DNA from: Streptomyces sp. CNQ-509
Lineage (GTDB): Bacteria; Actinomycetota; Actinomycetes; Streptomycetales; Streptomycetaceae
DNA length: 64,000 nt
Assembly: GCF_001011035.1 (NCBI RefSeq)
Contig: NZ_CP011492.1
Location: 1,371,501-1,435,500 of the forward strand
Direction of reading: 5' to 3'
This document shows, piece after piece, positions 60,950 through 64,000 of this stretch; the stretch's first letter is position 1, and each line of letters starts with the position of its first letter. The notes under the pieces are model-generated. The model had not been told where the DNA came from. It did not search any database and saw only the letters and a list, made by a program, of their open reading frames with translations. The translations under genes and the position numbers were made by a program.

Positions 60950-63187
60950 CTACGAGACGCCGACCCCTCGCTGCCCGGACCGCTCTCCCTCCTCGTGCCC
61001 CACGGGCCCCTCGGGACGCTCCAGCGCCACCCGCGGCAGCTTCCTGGCCAGCGGTCCGGGCAGCCACCAGGCGTGCCGGCCGAGCAACTGCATCACCGCC
61101 GGCACGATCAGGCAGCGGATCACCAGCGCGTCCAGCAGGATCGCCACCGCGAGCCCCAGGCCGAACTGCTGGAGCATCCGGCTCGGGCTCAGGATGAAGG
61201 CCGCGAACACCACGATCATGATCAGCGCCGCCGCCGTGATCACCTGACCGGTGACGGCCAGGCCCTCGCGTACCGCGAGCCCGGCGTTCTTCGTGCGCTC
61301 CCACTCCTCGTGCATCCGGGAGACGAGGAAGACCTCGTAGTCCATGGAGAGCCCGAAGACGATCGCGAAGATCATCACGGGGATGAACGCCTCGATGGGC
61401 CCCTGCTCCACGCCGAACCAGCCCTCCTGGAAGACCAGCGTGATCACGCCGAGCGCGGCGCCGATGGAGAGCAGGTTCAGCACCGCCGCCTTGAGGGGAA
61501 TCCACAGGGAGCGGAACACCACCATCAGCAGCAGCGTCGAGAGGCCGACGACGAGGGCGACGAAGAGCGGCATCCGGTCGGCGACGGTGTCGGAGAAGTC
61601 CTGCGTACCGGCGGTGGCGCCGCCGACCAGGTACTCCGCGCCGGTCTCCGCCGCCAGCGGCGGCAGCACGTCGTCGCGCAGGTCGTGCACGAGGTCCGCG
61701 GTCGCCTCGTCCTGCGGCGCCGACTCGGGGAAGACGAGGACGGTGGAGACCTCACCGTCCTCGGACGGCAGCGGCGGGGTCGTCGCGGCGACGCCGTCGG
61801 CCTCCGCGATCCGGGCCTGCGCCTGCTCCCCCGCCTCGGCGGCACCGGCCCCGGCGTCTCCCTGCGCCACGACGACGAGCGGGCCGTTGAAACCGGGCCC
61901 GAAGCCCTCGGCGAGCAGGTCGTACGCCTTCCTGCTGGTGCTGGAGGGGGCGTCGTTCCCGGCGTCGGCGAAGCCGAGCCGCATGCCGAGGACGGGCGCG
62001 GAGAGGGCCACCAGCGCGACCAGGGCCGCGACCAGCGCGGGCAGCGGACGGCGCTGTACGGCGCCCGCCAGGGCGCGCCAGCGGCTGCCCTCGACCTTGC
62101 CCTTGGCCGCCGCCTTCTCGGCGCGCTTGAGGACGTGGCGCTGGATGCGCCGGCCGAGCACGGCCAGCAGCGCGGGCAGCAGCACCAGCGACGCGGCCAT
62201 CGTGACCAGTACGGTCAGCGCCACCGAGAGCGCCACGCCCTGCAGCGAGCCGAGGCCGAGGGCGACGAGGCCGAGGAGGGCGACGATGACGGTGCAGCCG
62301 GCGAAGAAGACCGTGCGGCCGGCGGCGTCGAGCGCGATACGGACGGCGGTGTCCCGGTCGGCGCCGCGGATCAGCTCGTGGCGGTACCGGTAGAAGATGA
62401 GCAGCGCATAGTCGACGCCGACGCCCAGGCCGACGAGCATCATGATCGGCGGGGTGAAGTCGGCGACGGTGAAGAAGTGCCCGGCCAGGGTGATCAGGCC
62501 GACGGCGGTGCCGACCGCGAACAGCGCGGTGACCAGCGGCACCGCGGCGGCCACCAGCGAGCCGAAGAGCAGTACGAGGATCACCAGTGCCGCGAGCATG
62601 CCCGCGCCCTCGGCGCCGCCGCCTCCCTCCTCCTCGGCGCCGCGCACGGCCTCGCCGCCCAGCTCGATCTGGAGCGCGTCGGTACGTGCGTCCTGCGCGG
62701 TGTCGATGATCTTCTCGACGTCCGCCTTGGGCACGGTCTCCGCCTTGCCGTCGAGGGTGACGGTGGCGTACGCGACGTCGCCGCCCTCGGAGACGGCCGC
62801 GCCGCCGTCGGCGTACGGGCTGCGCACGTCCACGACGCTCGGCAGCCCGCGCACCTGCTCCAGCAGGCGCTCGACGTCCTGCTCGGTGCCCGCGGCGCGC
62901 AGCCCCCGCTCGTCCTTGAACACGATCTCCACGCTGTCGCCCGCCTGCGCCGAGCCGTGCTTCTCCAGCAGGTCGGTGGCGGCCTGGGAGCCGGTGCCGG
63001 GGAGGGAGAAGTCGTTGCGCCAGTTGCTTCCGGCGCCCTGGGAGGCGGCGGTGACGCCGAGGAGGACGACGATCCAGAGGAGGATCGCCAGTCGTCGGCG
63101 GCGGCGCGACCAGTCGGCGAGCCGTGCGAAGAGGCCGGGGCGGGTGGCGGGGGCGGTGGGCGGCGGATCAGCGCGGTGTGCGGACAT
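60950..63187 (-). CDS. MMPL-family RND transporter
   Basis: 745 residues with 12 membrane helices in two halves and two large extracellular loops. Helix 1 (LAILLWIVVLLGVTAAS), FTPPIMMLVGLGVGVDYALLIFYRYRHEL near 260 and IFGLSMDYEVFLVSRMHEEW near 600 are the MMPL/RND hallmarks. Such proteins export lipids or antibiotics using the proton gradient. ATG 63187. No biosynthetic gene adjoins it. A response regulator lies upstream on the same strand, 444 bases away. Confidence 0.94.
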   Translation of the reverse strand: MSAHRADPPPTAPATRPGLFARLADWSRRRRRLAILLWIVVLLGVTAASQGAGSNWRNDFSLPGTGSQAATDLLEKHGSAQAGDSVEIVFKDERGLRAAGTEQDVERLLEQVRGLPSVVDVRSPYADGGAAVSEGGDVAYATVTLDGKAETVPKADVEKIIDTAQDARTDALQIELGGEAVRGAEEEGGGGAEGAGMLAALVILVLLFGSLVAAAVPLVTALFAVGTAVGLITLAGHFFTVADFTPPIMMLVGLGVGVDYALLIFYRYRHELIRGADRDTAVRIALDAAGRTVFFAGCTVIVALLGLVALGLGSLQGVALSVALTVLVTMAASLVLLPALLAVLGRRIQRHVLKRAEKAAAKGKVEGSRWRALAGAVQRRPLPALVAALVALVALSAPVLGMRLGFADAGNDAPSSTSRKAYDLLAEGFGPGFNGPLVVVAQGDAGAGAAEAGEQAQARIAEADGVAATTPPLPSEDGEVSTVLVFPESAPQDEATADLVHDLRDDVLPPLAAETGAEYLVGGATAGTQDFSDTVADRMPLFVALVVGLSTLLLMVVFRSLWIPLKAAVLNLLSIGAALGVITLVFQEGWFGVEQGPIEAFIPVMIFAIVFGLSMDYEVFLVSRMHEEWERTKNAGLAVREGLAVTGQVITAAALIMIVVFAAFILSPSRMLQQFGLGLAVAILLDALVIRCLIVPAVMQLLGRHAWWLPGPLARKLPRVALERPEGPVGHEEGERSGQRGVGVS

Positions 63188-63631
63188 GATGCCAGCGTGG
63201 GTGGCCGGATGCGGCGGGCACGTCGGCCGGGCGCGGACACCGCCACTACCCCGCTGGTTGCGCCCGTCGCCGGTCCCGTACTACCCGGGTTGCGCCCGCC
63301 CCCGTAACGCCGCCGCGTCCCCTAGGGGGCGCGGGCGGATCCCCTACGGCCCGGCACCGGCGCCCTCGGCGCGGCGGGGGTCGGGCGGAGGGCGGCGGGG
63401 TCGTGAGGGTCCGGGGGACGGGTCGTTGTCGGCGGGGCGGCCTACCCTTGGGCGGGTGCGTGGGGGACGTGGGGCTGGCGCGTGAATGCGGGGGCGTCGG
63501 GACGGGCGTGCGGAGTCGGCGACGTGTGGATCGGGCGCACGGAATCAGGCACCCCAGACCGGGCGCGTGGAGTCGGGTGCGTGGCGACGGGCACGTGACA
63601 CCGCCGGCCGGCGTCGGGACGCGCGGTGCGG
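63188..63631. other. 444-base non-coding region with degenerate short repeats
   Basis: No supported gene. Between about 63500 and 63600 the sequence repeats loosely around GGGCGYGYGGARTC, suggesting decayed tandem repeats. The MMPL promoter should lie near 63190-63300. Confidence 0.55.
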
Positions 63632-64000
63632 TCAGGGCGCCAGCCAGCCGGGGCGGACCATCCCCGACTCGTACGCCAGCACCACCATCTGCGCCCGGTC
63701 GCGCACTCCCAGCTTCGTCATGATCCGGCTCACGTGCGTCTTCGCCGTCGCCGGGCTCAGCACCAGCCGCGCCGCGATCTCGTCGTTCGTCAGCCCTGCC
63801 GCCACCAGTTGCATCACCTCGGCCTCCCGCTCCGTCAGCGCGTTCAGCCGCGGGCTCGGCTCCGGCGCCTCCACCCGGCCGGCGAACTCGGCGATCAGCC
63901 GCCGCGTCACCGACGGGCTGATCAGGGCGTCGCCGCGGGCCGCCACCCGCACCGCGTGGATCAGCTCCTCCGGCTCGGTGTCCTTGACCAGGAACCCGGC
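63632..64000 (-). CDS. LuxR-type response regulator, N-terminal part beyond window edge
   Basis: The visible 122 residues hold the end of a receiver domain (GFLVKDTEPEELIHAVRVAARGDALIS, where the lysine is the conserved receiver lysine) and a complete LuxR/NarL helix-turn-helix (LTEREAEVMQLVAAGLTNDEIA; ATAKTHVSRIMTKLGVRDRAQ). It should be the partner of a histidine kinase probably located just past the right edge. The frame is open to base 64000. Confidence 0.93.
   Translation of the reverse strand, partial: AGFLVKDTEPEELIHAVRVAARGDALISPSVTRRLIAEFAGRVEAPEPSPRLNALTEREAEVMQLVAAGLTNDEIAARLVLSPATAKTHVSRIMTKLGVRDRAQMVVLAYESGMVRPGWLAP

Overview
The window is chromosomal DNA of a high-GC actinomycete, almost certainly Streptomyces or a close relative. 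GC is very high throughout, with strong third-codon GC bias and many GTG starts. It carries WhiA, an RbpA paralogue, a mycothiol-type maleylpyruvate isomerase, XRE-DUF5753/DUF397 and DUF6343 genes. The gene order ctaB < > tkt-tal-zwf-opcA-pgl ... pgi ... rbpA-like-secG-tpiA-pgk-gap-whiA-yvcK-rapZ-uvrC ... uvrA ... terC/terD-uvrB follows the conserved Streptomyces core. No rRNA, tRNA, CRISPR array, insertion sequence or prophage was seen.

Region 1 (1-17.7 kb) is central carbon metabolism. A truncated ctaB reads left, away from a tightly packed rightward operon for the pentose phosphate pathway (tkt, tal, zwf, opcA, pgl). Next comes an aminosugar pair, a GlcNAc-type kinase divergent from a SIS-domain protein, with a DasR-like operator between them. 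A membrane SpoIIE-type phosphatase follows. Then come leftward genes: pgi, an MFS exporter, an RbpA paralogue, secG and the glycolytic run tpiA, pgk, gap. Region 2 (17.7-31.4 kb) holds a decayed PLP-enzyme fragment, the whiA-yvcK-rapZ-uvrC operon with coupled starts, a sugar kinase, a very large secreted phosphodiester glycosidase/phosphoesterase, and uvrA.

Region 3 (31.4-43.2 kb) is mixed. After a mycothiol-dependent isomerase and an MBL hydrolase comes a short accessory stretch (32.8-35.7 kb). It has a broken PaaX regulator, a secreted PHB-depolymerase-like esterase with a TTA codon, and an XRE-DUF5753 regulator coupled to a DUF397 protein with a triplicated repeat. Then come TerC, a TerD-FtsK-like fusion, TerD, uvrB and a secreted glycerophosphodiesterase.

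Region 4 (43.2-64 kb) is a patchwork of housekeeping and poorly known genes. It includes an MHYT sensor, ogt, DUF1697, the pseudouridine pair psuG/psuK-like, an XRE regulator divergent from map over a palindromic operator, an orphan MazF-like gene, small unknowns, and a kinase-like protein lacking its Walker A lysine. It also holds a beta-helix membrane protein, a Tat-exported sugar isomerase behind a perfect LacI-type operator, a nitroreductase, a TPR protein, coaE, PAC2, an anchored solute-binding-like protein, an MMPL transporter and a truncated LuxR response regulator.

Most convergent gene ends with room for one are separated by long, near-perfect GC hairpins without a T-tract. The strongest leads are the DasR-like operator, the TerD fusion with a degenerate ATPase domain, the regulator/map operator, the DUF397 triplication and the kinase-like protein without a P-loop lysine. 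None of these was tested by database search.
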